This document shows, piece after piece, positions 32,857 to 42,028 of a DNA stretch of 64,000 bases (position 1 is its first letter; each line of letters starts with the position of its first letter). The notes beneath the pieces were generated by a model. The model ran no database searches. It had not been told where the DNA came from and saw nothing but the letters and a program-made list of their open reading frames with translations. The position numbers were made by a program, and so were the translations under genes. Where the stretch lies: contig JAFGHX010000015.1 in assembly GCA_016929905.1 (NCBI GenBank), forward strand, positions 1-64,000. Reading direction: 5' to 3'. This stretch comes from Kiritimatiellia bacterium (GTDB lineage Bacteria > Verrucomicrobiota > Kiritimatiellia > JAFGHX01).

Positions 32857-33792
32857 GTGCCCGAGATCGTCACGATCGGAGAAGCGCTCGTCGAAGTCAT
32901 GCGTACGGAACGCGATCAGCCGCTCGACCGGCCCGCCCCCTTCTCCGGTCCCTACCCGAGCGGGGCGCCGGCCATCTTCGCCGACGCGGCCGCACGGCTG
33001 GGTGCTTCTGCCGGATTCGTGGGCACCGTCGGCGAGGATCCGTTCGGCGACTGCCTCATCAGCCGGCTCGCGGCCGATGGCGTCGACTGCGCCGCCGTCC
33101 GCCGCACCGCGGAACGCGTCACCGGCATCGCCTTCGTCGCTTACCGCTCCGACGGCAGCCGCTCGTTCCTCTTCCACTTGCCCCTGTCCGCGGCCGCGCT
33201 CGTCGACGAAGCCCAGATCCCGCCCGGCTACCTCGCCGGCGCGCGCGGCCTGCACGTCATGGGCTCCGCCCTCGCCGGCAGCGAAAGTATGCGCCAGGCG
33301 TGCTACGCCGCCGCGCGCATCGTCAAACGCGCCGGCGGTACCGTCAGCCTGGACCCCAACCTCCGCCCCGAACTCATGCCCGTGGATCGCATTCGCGAAA
33401 TCTGCCAGCCCGTTCTCGAACTCGCCGATATCGTCCTGCCCAGCGGTAATGAGGCGGCCGCTCTGACCGGCGAACCCTCACCCGAAAACGCCGCCCGTGC
33501 CCTGCTCGCACGCGGTGTCCGCCTCGTCGCGCTCAAACAGGGCGAAGCAGGCTCCACCCTCTATGCCCCCGACCGCGTCATCGCCGTGCCGCCGTTCGCC
33601 GTCTCCGAAGTCGACCCCACCGGCGCCGGTGACTGCTACGACGCCGCCTTCCTGGTCGGACATGTCAGGGGATGGCCGCTGGAACAGACAGGCCGGTTCG
33701 CCAATGCGGCGGGCGCACTCGCCACCACCCGGCTCGGCCCCATGGAAGGCGTGTTCGACGCCGAAGTCGTGCGCGCGTTCATGGCAGATTGA
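32857..33792 (+). CDS. PfkB-family sugar kinase (KDG-kinase-like)
   Basis: This 311-residue ribokinase-fold enzyme has an N-terminal IVTIGEALVEVMRTE, FSGPYPSGAPAIFADAAARLG (the PfkB Gly-rich substrate motif), SLDPNLRPEL and the ATP/anion-hole signature DPTGAGDCYDAAFL with its catalytic Asp. These are typical of 2-keto-3-deoxygluconate kinases and fructokinases. GTG is chosen as the start because promoter and ribosome site fit it. With eda at 26024 it could complete KDG use, but specificity is not certain. Confidence 0.85.
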   Translation: MPEIVTIGEALVEVMRTERDQPLDRPAPFSGPYPSGAPAIFADAAARLGASAGFVGTVGEDPFGDCLISRLAADGVDCAAVRRTAERVTGIAFVAYRSDGSRSFLFHLPLSAAALVDEAQIPPGYLAGARGLHVMGSALAGSESMRQACYAAARIVKRAGGTVSLDPNLRPELMPVDRIREICQPVLELADIVLPSGNEAAALTGEPSPENAARALLARGVRLVALKQGEAGSTLYAPDRVIAVPPFAVSEVDPTGAGDCYDAAFLVGHVRGWPLEQTGRFANAAGALATTRLGPMEGVFDAEVVRAFMAD

Positions 33793-33839
33793 ACACGCAA
33801 AGTCAAGCACCGGGCAACCCGCATCCCGCCGGTCCGTCG

Positions 33840-34994
33840 TCACACCCCATCGGCCCGTGTCGCATGCCGCAAAGCGTCCACCAGAGCCAGCGGGTCGTTC
33901 GCCCAGCGCTCCGCTTCCGGCCCCGTGACTTTCCCTTCCTTCACGAGCACGGCCAACGACCGCTCCAGCGTCGTCATGCGTTCGCCGGGCATGTTCTTCG
34001 TGCGGGTCTGCAGCGCCGTCATGATCTGCTCAACCTTCACCCCGCGGATCAGATTCGCCACCGCCAGAGTGTTGTTCAGAATCTCCATGGCCACCACACG
34101 GCCCTTCCCGTCCGCGCGCGCCACCAGCTTCTGGCAGATGATGTGGCTCAGGCCCATCGAAAGCTGATTCGCAATCTCATGCTGCTGGATCGGCGGGAAC
34201 ATGTCCAGAATCCGCGTGATCGTTCCGCGCGCGTCCCGCGTGTGCAACGTCGAAAACACCAGATGCCCCGTCTCCGCCGCACGCAGCGTCCACGCCGCCG
34301 ACTCCCGGTCTCGCATCTCCCCCACGAAAATGAGGTCCGGATCTTCCCGCAGGCAATCCCGGAGCCCCTGCGCGAAATTCTGAACGTCACGCCCGATTTC
34401 CCGCTGCGAGACGATCGCGATTCGGCTGTCCAGCCGGTATTCGATAGGGTCCTCCAACGTGATCACCCGGCACGGATGCGTCTCGCCGATGCGCTGAATC
34501 AGCGACGCGATCGTCGTCGACTTGCCCGAACCCGTGATGCCCGTCACCAGAACGAGCCCTTGCCGTTTCTGCACGATGTCCTGCCACACGGCATTCGGAA
34601 AGCCGATGTGCTCCACCGGCGGAGGCGTACGATCCAACGCACGAATGGCGACCGCCATCCCCTCACTGTCATAGAAGCAGTTCAGCCTGAACTGGATGAT
34701 GTCGCAGTAGTTGAACGAACCGTCCACCGAGAGGCTCTTCTTCAACATCGCCAGCTTCGCTTCCGGCAGCAGCACCGAGGCAAACGCCTCCACCGTCGCC
34801 GCGTCCAGAGGCGGGCCGTCCATTCGCCGCAACGCGCCGTCCACCCGGTACGTCGGCGGGCAACCCGCCTTCAGGTGCAGATCCGAAACCCGCATCGTGC
34901 CCAGTTGCGCGAAATGCTCCAGCATGTCCTGCATGCTGAACGGCCCGTCCTTGGCCGGGTAAATCTTCATGTCTATCGAAAAATCCGGGTCCAC
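33840..34994 (-). CDS. PilT/PilU-type pilus retraction ATPase
   Basis: This 384-residue secretion ATPase should power type IV pilus retraction. It has the Walker A GITGSGKSTT, the Asp-box ITLEDPIEY, Walker B DLIFVGEMRD and HLVFSTLHTRDA His-box; the AIRAL motif appears as AVAIRALDR. I start at GTG 34994, preceded by a GGAGGGGAGGGG ribosome site. No other pilus gene is nearby, which is common for PilT. Confidence 0.9.
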   Translation of the reverse strand: MDPDFSIDMKIYPAKDGPFSMQDMLEHFAQLGTMRVSDLHLKAGCPPTYRVDGALRRMDGPPLDAATVEAFASVLLPEAKLAMLKKSLSVDGSFNYCDIIQFRLNCFYDSEGMAVAIRALDRTPPPVEHIGFPNAVWQDIVQKRQGLVLVTGITGSGKSTTIASLIQRIGETHPCRVITLEDPIEYRLDSRIAIVSQREIGRDVQNFAQGLRDCLREDPDLIFVGEMRDRESAAWTLRAAETGHLVFSTLHTRDARGTITRILDMFPPIQQHEIANQLSMGLSHIICQKLVARADGKGRVVAMEILNNTLAVANLIRGVKVEQIMTALQTRTKNMPGERMTTLERSLAVLVKEGKVTGPEAERWANDPLALVDALRHATRADGV

Positions 34995-35140
34995 GGCGCC
35001 CCTCCCCTCCGGACGTTCAACATACGCATAAACCCGATACAAAGTCCAGCCCAAGAACAAGGCTTGCAATAGTACGCACGCTGTGGCATGTACCAAGCGC
35101 CGTCAGGAACGACCGGGTTCACCCCAGCCGGAGGAATACG

Positions 35141-35662
35141 ATGAAAGATGCGTCCCGAGACAACCGCAAATGGCTCATCGCGGTCGTGCCCGCACTGACG
35201 CTGACGCTGCTCATCCTGGTGCTCGCCTCCCTGTGCAGAGGCATTGGGATCCCTTGGCTGCAGAAAGCGGCGGACGTCCTCATCCGGCGCGGGCCGATCG
35301 CCTATCTCGTCGTGTTCGCGGGCGGCTACGTGCTCGCCGTCGAAGTCCTTGCGCTCTGGGCCGACGACGTCCGAAGTACGACTCTCATGGCCGTCCTGCT
35401 CTGCACCTTGCTCCCCACTCTGCTGGGGTTTGCCGCCTATCAAGTCGCGCTGAACGGAATCCAGGACGGGTGGGAAATGGTCAGGCAGGCCGCAGACACG
35501 CCGGAGCAAATGATGGAAGGCCGGCGTGCAGTCGAAATGGCGCTGACGATCGCACCGGACCCGCTCTACCTCGGCGTCTGTCTCACCGGCCTCACCTTCG
35601 CCATCGCACTTTTGATGGTCATCCGCCGACTCGCCGGCGGCGAACCGCCTCCCGCGCCCTGA
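35141..35662 (+). CDS. hypothetical membrane protein
   Basis: This 173-residue protein follows a clear GGAGGA ribosome site. Hydrophobic segments lie at about residues 10-32, 50-68, 78-100 and 143-163. The amphipathic stretch 105-135 holds QAADTPEQMMEGRRAVEMAL. It is divergent from the PilT-like gene. The shape recalls small MotA/TolQ-like proteins, but no diagnostic motif is present. Confidence 0.65.
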   Translation: MKDASRDNRKWLIAVVPALTLTLLILVLASLCRGIGIPWLQKAADVLIRRGPIAYLVVFAGGYVLAVEVLALWADDVRSTTLMAVLLCTLLPTLLGFAAYQVALNGIQDGWEMVRQAADTPEQMMEGRRAVEMALTIAPDPLYLGVCLTGLTFAIALLMVIRRLAGGEPPPAP

Positions 35663-35766
35663 GCCGGCAAGCCCTCTGCCGGTCTTCCATACTCGACTCC
35701 GCGCGGCTGTCGCCACCCACCGAGCCCTTACGCCGGCCAGGGAAGGCCGGCGCCCGATCTCCCCGC

Positions 35767-36582
35767 CTACCTTGTCTGCACGATGGCCTCGTACAGCTCC
35801 GGGCGCCGGTTCTGGATCGGCGCGCTGCCAGCCGCGTCCTTCGTCCGCTTCCTGACCGCGTTCCGGCTCAAGTCTATGTCGTGAACCAACACGGCGGCTT
35901 TGCTGGACTCCAGGACGGCGTCGACTTTGCCCTGCGCCGAGCAAATCAGAGATTGATTCGGATGCGCAAAGCATATCGGTATCCCGTTCTCGTAGGCGCG
36001 CGTGCGCATCAGGGCCGTGTTGTGTTCGCCCCACATGCCCCAGGTGGGATTCAGAATCAGCTCGGCCCCCTTCAAACGCAGGCAACGGATGTTCTCCGGC
36101 CAACGACGGTCGGCACAGATCACAATGCCCACCGTCCCGAAATCCGTCGGATACACCGGCAGGCTGTCGCCCGGTTCGTAGAAGTCGCCCGGCTGAACCT
36201 TGTAGTACGCGCCGATCGGACACCCTGCCCGGTCCAGCAGGTACGCCGCGTTGCGAATCGTTCCGCTGCTCTGCTTCTCAGACAACCCCACCACAACGTA
36301 ACTGTTCAGCTCGCACGCCAACCGGCGTATGCGTCGCACAACGGGGTCCCCATACCCCGAAACCGCGCGCGCGGCCAGCTTGCGATGCGTGCACCTTTCC
36401 CTTAAACGCACCATGTACCCGTCCAGAAAGCACTCCGGGGTGACAAGAATGTCGAGCCGCTCCCCGGCCAGCCCGGCGCAGAGGTCCTCCAGCAGACGCA
36501 GGTTCCTTTTTACGTCTCCCCAGTGGCTCTCCGCCTTCACCATCCCTACACGCACGATGCGCCGTCTCTTTTGCCTTGCCAT
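35767..36582 (-). CDS. carbon-nitrogen hydrolase (nitrilase superfamily)
   Basis: This 271-residue enzyme hydrolyses a non-peptide C-N bond. The Glu-Lys-Cys triad is visible: Glu in LVTPECFLDGY, Lys in AYYKVQPGDF, Cys in VGIVICADRRWPE. The late NPTWGMWGEHNT and ENGIPICFAHPNQ fit amidohydrolase-type members. I start at MARQKRRRIVRVGMV, because the frame upstream runs through a simple heptamer repeat. The substrate is unknown. Confidence 0.88.
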   Translation of the reverse strand: MARQKRRRIVRVGMVKAESHWGDVKRNLRLLEDLCAGLAGERLDILVTPECFLDGYMVRLRERCTHRKLAARAVSGYGDPVVRRIRRLACELNSYVVVGLSEKQSSGTIRNAAYLLDRAGCPIGAYYKVQPGDFYEPGDSLPVYPTDFGTVGIVICADRRWPENIRCLRLKGAELILNPTWGMWGEHNTALMRTRAYENGIPICFAHPNQSLICSAQGKVDAVLESSKAAVLVHDIDLSRNAVRKRTKDAAGSAPIQNRRPELYEAIVQTR

Positions 36583-36595
36583 CACTAGCACGCCT

Positions 36596-36632
36596 CCATC
36601 AACCATCAACCATCGGCCATCAACCATCAACC
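36596..36632. repeat. heptamer tandem repeat (CCATCAA)
   Basis: Five 7-bp units (four CCATCAA and one CCATCGG) lie just upstream of the nitrilase gene. The region also occurs in the nitrilase frame but is better explained as a simple repeat in its leader. Confidence 0.8.
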
Positions 36633-36672
36633 CTACTGTTCCGATCCGCAAATCGCGGCCGCCACTCCGCCC

Positions 36673-36701
36673 TTGACACCCGGCCGCCCCTCGGCTAAAG
36701 C
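36673..36701 (+). promoter_or_regulatory. promoter for the C45 hydrolase gene
   Basis: TTGACA and TAAAGC with a 17-bp spacer lie about 40 bp upstream of the gene at 36740. Confidence 0.5.
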
Positions 36702-36739
36702 TGACTCCGCGCCAGCATGAACCCCGGAGACCGCGCCCC

Positions 36740-37786
36740 ATGCAGCTCGTCCCTCTCCAAGGCACCCCCTACGAAATGGGCCGCCAGCACGGGGAACAGT
36801 TCAGGGACGGCGCCCGGACGATGTTTGAAATGCGCATCGCCCTCTGCCTCAAGCAGACCCGCGAGGCCAGCCGCGCCAGACTCCTCGAACTCGCGGCCGA
36901 GTCCCTGCCCCTGTTCAAAGACTACGCACCGCACGTCTATGCCGAGTTCCGCGGAATCGCCGAAGGCGCCGGGCTCAGCGAACGGGAACTCTACATAGCG
37001 AACGGATACACCGACTTCGTAGACCTGGCCAAACGCCGGTACGGCGCCGTTTCGGAATGCACGTCGCTGGCCGTCGCCCCAAAAGCCGCCGCGGACGGCA
37101 AGCTCTATATGGGGCAGACCTGGGATATGCACGCCAGCGTCATGCCCCACATCGTCGCTCTCCACCGCAAGCCTGCAGACGGCCCTGCCACCATCGCCCT
37201 GACCACCGCAGGCTGCCTTGCCCTCATCGGCATCAATGAGGCCGGCATCGGCATCGGCAACACGAACCTGGCACCCATCGACGCCAAGCCGGGCGTCATG
37301 TATCTGGCGCTCATCCACAACGCGCTCGCCCAGGACACATTCGACGCGGCCGTCGCCGCCGTAACCCGCGCGCCGCGTATGTCCGGGCACCACTACTATC
37401 TCGGCGGGCCCGCCGGCGAATTCACCGCCGTTGAGACCAGCGCCGCGCGGCACGCCGCCCTCACGCCCGACGAACTCGGCGTCTACGCGCACGCGAACCA
37501 CTATGACCATCGCATCCTCGCCCGCGAGCTCGTCGCCGAACGCACGCCGAACTCCGTCGCCAGAAGCAGTCAGATGTGGCGGCTGCTCAGCCGTGAGGCC
37601 GGCCGACTCGGCCCCGACTCGCTCGCCCAACTCCTCTGCGATCACGAGGCGCCTATCTGCCGGCATACCGATCTGCCCGACGAACCGCGAACCTGCGCCG
37701 CCGCGCTGATGTGCCCGCCGGACCGGAAGATATGGCTCCTGCACGGCAACCCGTGCGAGCAACAGATGCAGGCCTTCACGCTCTGA
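36740..37786 (+). CDS. C45-family autoproteolytic acyltransferase/hydrolase
   Basis: This 348-residue protein resembles isopenicillin-N acyltransferase-type Ntn hydrolases. The putative nucleophile is the Cys of SECTSLAVAP (about residue 110), where the proenzyme would cleave itself. GQTWDMHA, GCLALIGINEAGIGIGNTNL and HANHYDH are family features. The N-terminus has GTPYEMGRQHGEQFRD. Substrates are likely acylated amino acids or peptides; penicillin chemistry is not implied. Confidence 0.87.
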   Translation: MQLVPLQGTPYEMGRQHGEQFRDGARTMFEMRIALCLKQTREASRARLLELAAESLPLFKDYAPHVYAEFRGIAEGAGLSERELYIANGYTDFVDLAKRRYGAVSECTSLAVAPKAAADGKLYMGQTWDMHASVMPHIVALHRKPADGPATIALTTAGCLALIGINEAGIGIGNTNLAPIDAKPGVMYLALIHNALAQDTFDAAVAAVTRAPRMSGHHYYLGGPAGEFTAVETSAARHAALTPDELGVYAHANHYDHRILARELVAERTPNSVARSSQMWRLLSREAGRLGPDSLAQLLCDHEAPICRHTDLPDEPRTCAAALMCPPDRKIWLLHGNPCEQQMQAFTL

Positions 37787-37903
37787 AAGGACGCTCTCTT
37801 CTTTGAGACTGTCGCGAAAAACCGCGCCATCCCCCTCAACCTCTATTCTGACCGCGACGAAGCGTTGACGTTCCTGACATCATCACGGCCGACGCCTCCG
37901 TGA
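37787..37903 (+). pseudogene. short coding remnant, possibly a STAS-like C-terminus
   Basis: Directly after the C45 stop codon, and in the same frame, 38 codons have coding character (FFETVAKNRAIPLNLYSDRD, then EALTFL). The end resembles the last helix of STAS/SpoIIAA-like domains. There is no start of its own. It is probably a leftover of a deleted gene. Confidence 0.35.
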
Positions 37904-37930
37904 GGAAGACGCTCGTTCTTCAGCCGCCTG

Positions 37931-38686
37931 TCACCCGACGCCGCATTCCAGGATCGAGACGATCGGCGCCAGCAGCGTCTCCACCCGCTCCCGCGCGTCC
38001 GGCTCAATCATCGTTTGCCGGTACAGGCTCACCCCCTCGCGCCGCAGTTCGGCCGCGCGCCGGAGTTGCCCGCGCAGCATCGCCCGGATCGCCCGCCGTT
38101 CCGGCGCCAGCTTGGCCATCGGCACCCGCTCGTGCGTGAACCCAGCCCAGAAATCAAGCCAGTCGTTGCGGATGAAACGCGCAAGCGTCTCGATCATGTC
38201 CCACAGGTACTTCCGTGTCGGAAACGTCCCTTTCAAGTCCAGGTGCACGCCCCGCATCGGCAGATCCGGCCAATCCTCCACAACAACGCACGGCAGCGTC
38301 CGTGAATCCTCCAGCATCTGCCCCACCGTCTGCAACGCCCAGAACACACCCGCGCCCGTCCGCCCCGTGACCGCCACGCCGTCCCCCGCGACCGATAGAA
38401 CATAGCCCTCCTCGCCGCGCGGCGCCCCGCGCGGCTCCTGCCCCTTGAAGCCCGGTTTCCCGAAGGACAGAACGGCACGCGACGATCCGGTTTCCCGTAC
38501 CGAAATCACCTCGGTGCCGTACCCCTCAAGCAGCTTCCGAACCGCCCCGAGTTCACCACGGGCCGACTCCGAAACCTTCACCTCCACCCGCGCCGGCAGC
38601 CGGTAGACGCCCGCCCGGCGCACGGCTCGTTTCGGCAGCGGCACAATGTTCAACTGCGACGCGCGCTCTGCTCCCGTTCCCTTCAT
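37931..38686 (-). pseudogene. GH20 beta-hexosaminidase lacking most of the catalytic barrel
   Basis: This 251-codon frame begins at MKGTGAERASQLNIVPLP. It contains the GH20b-type N-terminal domain (to about residue 140, with GVFWALQTVGQM) and the first strand of the catalytic barrel (LPMRGVHLDLKGTFPTRKY). It then jumps after about 30 residues to an Arg/Leu-rich C-terminal helical part and stops. The catalytic Asp-Glu pair and strands 2-7 are absent; intact GH20 enzymes exceed 450 residues. An in-frame internal deletion is the likely cause. It could be an expressed fragment, but not an active hexosaminidase. Confidence 0.7.
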
Positions 38687-38802
38687 CGTATGCCCCTCCG
38701 TAACGAAATCACCTCGAAGCCGTACCCCACGAACTCCGCCACGCGTTCCGCCAGAGGCTGGCCGTCTCGCCCGCAGTTCCAGATCGCTATGCCGTACCGC
38801 AT
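38683..38802 (-). pseudogene. N-terminal fragment resembling a sugar-phosphate isomerase/epimerase
   Basis: A 39-codon frame starts at ATG (MRYGIAIWNCGRDGQPLAER, then VAEFVGYGFEVISL) and ends in a TGA overlapping the GH20 start codon (ATGA). The opening looks like strand 1 and helix 1 of a xylose-isomerase-like TIM barrel, where about 280 residues are expected. It is probably a truncated gene of a former operon with the GH20 gene. Confidence 0.4.
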
Positions 38803-38979
38803 CGGTGGCGCCTTGTTCGGTCCGCCGGCAAGTCATGCCGGGATATCCGCCGATGCTATCGCAGAGGAAACAAGTCCGACAACGCAATTCGATGCTTCGC
38901 GCGCTTTCCCCGGCGCGCCATGCCCCGCCCAGCAGGCACATCCGTGCGCGCTCCCTGCCGCCGCCGGCCCCGGCCGGCG

Positions 38980-39018
38980 GCGAGCGTCCTCGCACGCCGG
39001 GTTCCTGGAGTGGACTCA
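38980..39018. repeat. dispersed 39-bp repeat, copy B
   Basis: This matches the copy at 1934-1972 in 37 of 39 positions and the same orientation. It lies among gene debris between a secreted GH-like gene and the GH20 remnant. Confidence 0.6.
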
Positions 39019-39061
39019 ACCATCAACCCCGGCAGGCAGCGCGCCGAGCGGCTCCCGCCGC

Positions 39062-40492
39062 CTAGCGCGCTGCCTGCCCCTCCCATCCCCACGGCTCAGC
39101 CGGTACCGCGCCGATGCCTCCCGCCCCCAGATCCTCGAACGCCGCCTTCCAGTGCTCGAGTGTCTTGTACGGTTCCGGTTTCCAGCCGCCGCTCTCCGCC
39201 ACAATGATCCAATGGCAAGGCAGCACACCCGGCACATTGTTCAAGTGCGGCTTGGCCTGCGGCGTGCGGGGCGGCCCGGCCAGATACGCCAGGTAGTGCT
39301 CCGGCCGAAGATGACCCTTCTCCGTCTTCGTGCCCTCCGCCAGCCCGTAAATGTTGTTCGTGCCGGCCACACCTGCCGGAATGCGCTGTAGAATCCAGCC
39401 GTTCCACTGCTGCGACATGAAACACACCGCACGGCGCCCGCCGGGCGGATTGGGCGCGCTCGCATTCCATTCCTGGGCCGGCGCATAGTAGCCCGTCGCC
39501 TCCACGTGCGGCTTGTCCGGATAGTACGGACCGTCTTTCCCGAAGCTGAAACACCGGCAGTCGGCGCAGCCGAACCCGATGTTCGGCTGCTTCACCAGCG
39601 TGTTGCGCCGCTGGTCGCTCCACGTCTGCGCCACATGCACCACCGTGCTCGGCATCAGCTTGGCCAACTCCGTGATCCATTCGTCCGAGCGGACAAAGAA
39701 CGACGCCCGGTCCTGCATCGGAAAGTCCGGCGGATACACCTTGCCCGTCGGCAACTCGCCGATCATCAGGGCGTAGACGTATTGGTTGTCCCGGTACCGC
39801 CTGGCAAAGGCCTGCGCCAAATAGCCCATCTCGCGCTGGACGTACTTGCGGTGCCACGCAATCATCCGTTGCCGCGTCGTCCGCTCCAACTCGGCCAGCT
39901 CCGCCGCATCCACACAACGAGGTTTCGCCTTGCCGTCCTTCGGAATCACACAGGGGAACGAACCGCCAAACCCGTTGTCCTCCCCGTTGACGGCACCCTC
40001 ACCGCGCTGCATCCAGTTCGGCGGGCCGCCCGCCCATGGCGCCGCGTCGATCTTCACCATCCAGCGGCAGCCGTCTTTGCGGATCGCATCGATCTTCAGA
40101 ACCGCGTCCAGCTTGTCGAATGCGTAGCCGGGATCGTTCGGATCCGCGGGATTCCGCGGCCGCTTGTCCGGGTCCGTGTAGAACTCCCTGAATTTGAACG
40201 ATTCGTGATACAGCACGCACCTGTGCTTCCGTTCCGTGTCGATCCAACTCCACAACCCCGCCGCCTTCCACTTCTCGTATTCCGCCTGCACTTCCTCCGG
40301 GTCCGCCGTGTTCAGGCTCACGACGATCGCAGGCGCAAATCGGATCGGATGCGCCGTGCCCACCGTCCACGGCAGATAGGTCTCGCCGTTCGCCGCCGCA
40401 CCCCCCGGGCCGGCCACAAGAACCGTCGAAACCCCGCATGCGGCAAGCGCCACGCCAACCGTCGCCACCCGAATCCATGAGTACGTGTGCAT
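39062..40492 (-). CDS. secreted glycoside-hydrolase-like protein
   Basis: This 476-residue exported protein has a signal peptide (VATVGVALAACGVSTVLVAGP after MHTYSWIR is consistent) and a large alpha/beta body. A TIM barrel is suggested by GCRWMVKIDAAPWAGG, VYALMIGELPTGKVYP (a Glu in GEL at a barrel strand end), STVVHVAQTWSD and HWIIVAESGG. It is a distant cousin of, not a member of, the PGHY family downstream. Family and substrate are unassigned. It is divergent from a Gfo/Idh/MocA oxidoreductase, across a region with a palindrome. Confidence 0.65.
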   Translation of the reverse strand: MHTYSWIRVATVGVALAACGVSTVLVAGPGGAAANGETYLPWTVGTAHPIRFAPAIVVSLNTADPEEVQAEYEKWKAAGLWSWIDTERKHRCVLYHESFKFREFYTDPDKRPRNPADPNDPGYAFDKLDAVLKIDAIRKDGCRWMVKIDAAPWAGGPPNWMQRGEGAVNGEDNGFGGSFPCVIPKDGKAKPRCVDAAELAELERTTRQRMIAWHRKYVQREMGYLAQAFARRYRDNQYVYALMIGELPTGKVYPPDFPMQDRASFFVRSDEWITELAKLMPSTVVHVAQTWSDQRRNTLVKQPNIGFGCADCRCFSFGKDGPYYPDKPHVEATGYYAPAQEWNASAPNPPGGRRAVCFMSQQWNGWILQRIPAGVAGTNNIYGLAEGTKTEKGHLRPEHYLAYLAGPPRTPQAKPHLNNVPGVLPCHWIIVAESGGWKPEPYKTLEHWKAAFEDLGAGGIGAVPAEPWGWEGQAAR

Positions 40493-40654
40493 CGTGTTAG
40501 TCCTCCCCATCCTGTATCCTGTTCCCCGAAGTCCCGGCACGAGAACACCCGGAAAACGCAAGAGGCATCTGCCCCGCAACGCCGCACTTGACCCAACTCC
40601 ACCAGTATCATGTCCAAGCATCCGTCCGTTTCAGAAGAAAGCACACCTCTGTCC

Positions 40655-40668
40655 GAATATCAATATTC
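40655..40668. promoter_or_regulatory. candidate operator palindrome
   Basis: GAATAT-CA-ATATTC lies in the 335-bp divergent intergenic region between the secreted GH-like gene and the oxidoreductase gene, 29 bp before a -35 box. This region is AT-richer than its surroundings and holds no gene. A regulator binding here could control both genes. Confidence 0.4.
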
Positions 40669-40697
40669 CTCATGCCTATCTCACTATCCTTCATGTC

Positions 40698-40726
40698 TTG
40701 AACAATGCCCGGCCGTCATACTATAT
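40698..40726 (+). promoter_or_regulatory. promoter for the Gfo/Idh/MocA gene
   Basis: TTGAAC and CTATAT with a 17-bp spacer lie about 100 bp upstream of the start at 40828. Confidence 0.55.
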
Positions 40727-40827
40727 CTGTCGTCACGCCGGCCCCCGCCCGTCCCGTAGCGCCAGCGCAGGAAGGCGGAGTAAAGGCTCTGAAATTCGCG
40801 CGTTCCGCACTATGGAGGAAACGCCCC

Positions 40828-41988
40828 ATGGCCAAGGTCAAAATCGGTATTCTCGGGCTCGGACGCGGCCTCGGTCATCTCCGAAACGCACTCGCCCTGA
40901 AAGACGCGGAGGTCATCGGCGCCTGCGATTGGTACCCGGCCCGCCACGAGCGGGCCGGGCAGATCCTGGCGCAGCGCGGAGCTGAAATCGCGCTTCGCAA
41001 AGAATTCGAGGAGTTGCTCGCGCTCAAACCGGACGCGGTCGTGGTCGCCAGCAACGGCAAGATCCAGGCCGAACACGCCTGCCGCGCGATGGAAGCCGGC
41101 TGCCATGTGCTTTCCGAAGTGCCGGGCGCTTACACCGTCGAGGAATGGATCCGGATCCGCGACACCGTCGAGCGCACCGGCAAGGTCTACATGCTCGCCG
41201 AGAATTCCTGCTTCCTCGATTTCCTCCGGCACTGGCGCAAATGGGTCATCGAAGACCAGTTCGGCCCGATCTCCATCGCCGAGGCCGAGTACCTGCACTA
41301 CCTGCCCGCTACCCTCGAGCTGCCCGACGGCAGCCGACTCAGCCCCAGCCAGGCCAAAGCGCAGGGCCGTACCGACCCCCGCCCCATCTGGCGCGCGGAC
41401 CAGCCGCCCATCCAGTATCTCACGCACGACCTCGGCCCCACGCTCGAAGTGCTCGAAGACTGCGCCGTCTCCGTCACCTGCCGCAGCGCGCCCTGGTGGT
41501 GCAAAGAAACGCCGCTGCGCGCCGACGGCCAGATCGCTTTGTTCCACACCGCGAAAGGCACGCTGGTCAAGATCCTCGTCACACTCAGCACACGCATGCC
41601 CAGCGGCCACCGCTACCGCATCATGGGTACCGACGGCAGCGCCGAATGGTTCAGCTACGAAGGGTTCTGCCGCAGGCTCACCCGCGATCAGGGGCACAGT
41701 GAAGAGAAGACGGCATGGGAGCGCGTCGATATCGGAACCGCCGCGCCCGACGCCGATCCCACCGCCGGCCACGGCGGCACCGATCTGTCCATGCTCGCCG
41801 GGTTCATCCGTGCTATTGCCGAAGACGCACCGCCGCCGATCGACGTCTATCGCGCTATCGAATTCTCGCTGCCCGGTATCATCGCCAACAAGTCCGCCGA
41901 ACAGGGCGGGACCCCCATGTCCATCCCCAACCTCCGCCGCCGCCCCTTCGAACGCACCCGCTTCTGGGACTTCGTGGGCCTGCCGTAG
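40828..41988 (+). CDS. Gfo/Idh/MocA-family oxidoreductase
   Basis: This 386-residue NAD(P)-dependent enzyme probably oxidises a sugar or sugar derivative. The Rossmann motif is GILGLGRGLGH, followed by VIGACDWYPAR; CHVLSEVPGAYTVEEW matches the EKP-type motif with Val-Pro in place of Lys-Pro. YLTHDLGPTLEVL carries the conserved His-Asp of the substrate site. The Lys change suggests a subfamily with altered chemistry. The start is ATG after GGAGGAA. Context with secreted glycosidase-like proteins suggests carbohydrate use. Confidence 0.88.
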   Translation: MAKVKIGILGLGRGLGHLRNALALKDAEVIGACDWYPARHERAGQILAQRGAEIALRKEFEELLALKPDAVVVASNGKIQAEHACRAMEAGCHVLSEVPGAYTVEEWIRIRDTVERTGKVYMLAENSCFLDFLRHWRKWVIEDQFGPISIAEAEYLHYLPATLELPDGSRLSPSQAKAQGRTDPRPIWRADQPPIQYLTHDLGPTLEVLEDCAVSVTCRSAPWWCKETPLRADGQIALFHTAKGTLVKILVTLSTRMPSGHRYRIMGTDGSAEWFSYEGFCRRLTRDQGHSEEKTAWERVDIGTAAPDADPTAGHGGTDLSMLAGFIRAIAEDAPPPIDVYRAIEFSLPGIIANKSAEQGGTPMSIPNLRRRPFERTRFWDFVGLP

Positions 41989-42028
41989 GCGAGCATGCTG
42001 AACGCCGGCACTTTTCATTCTTCATTTT

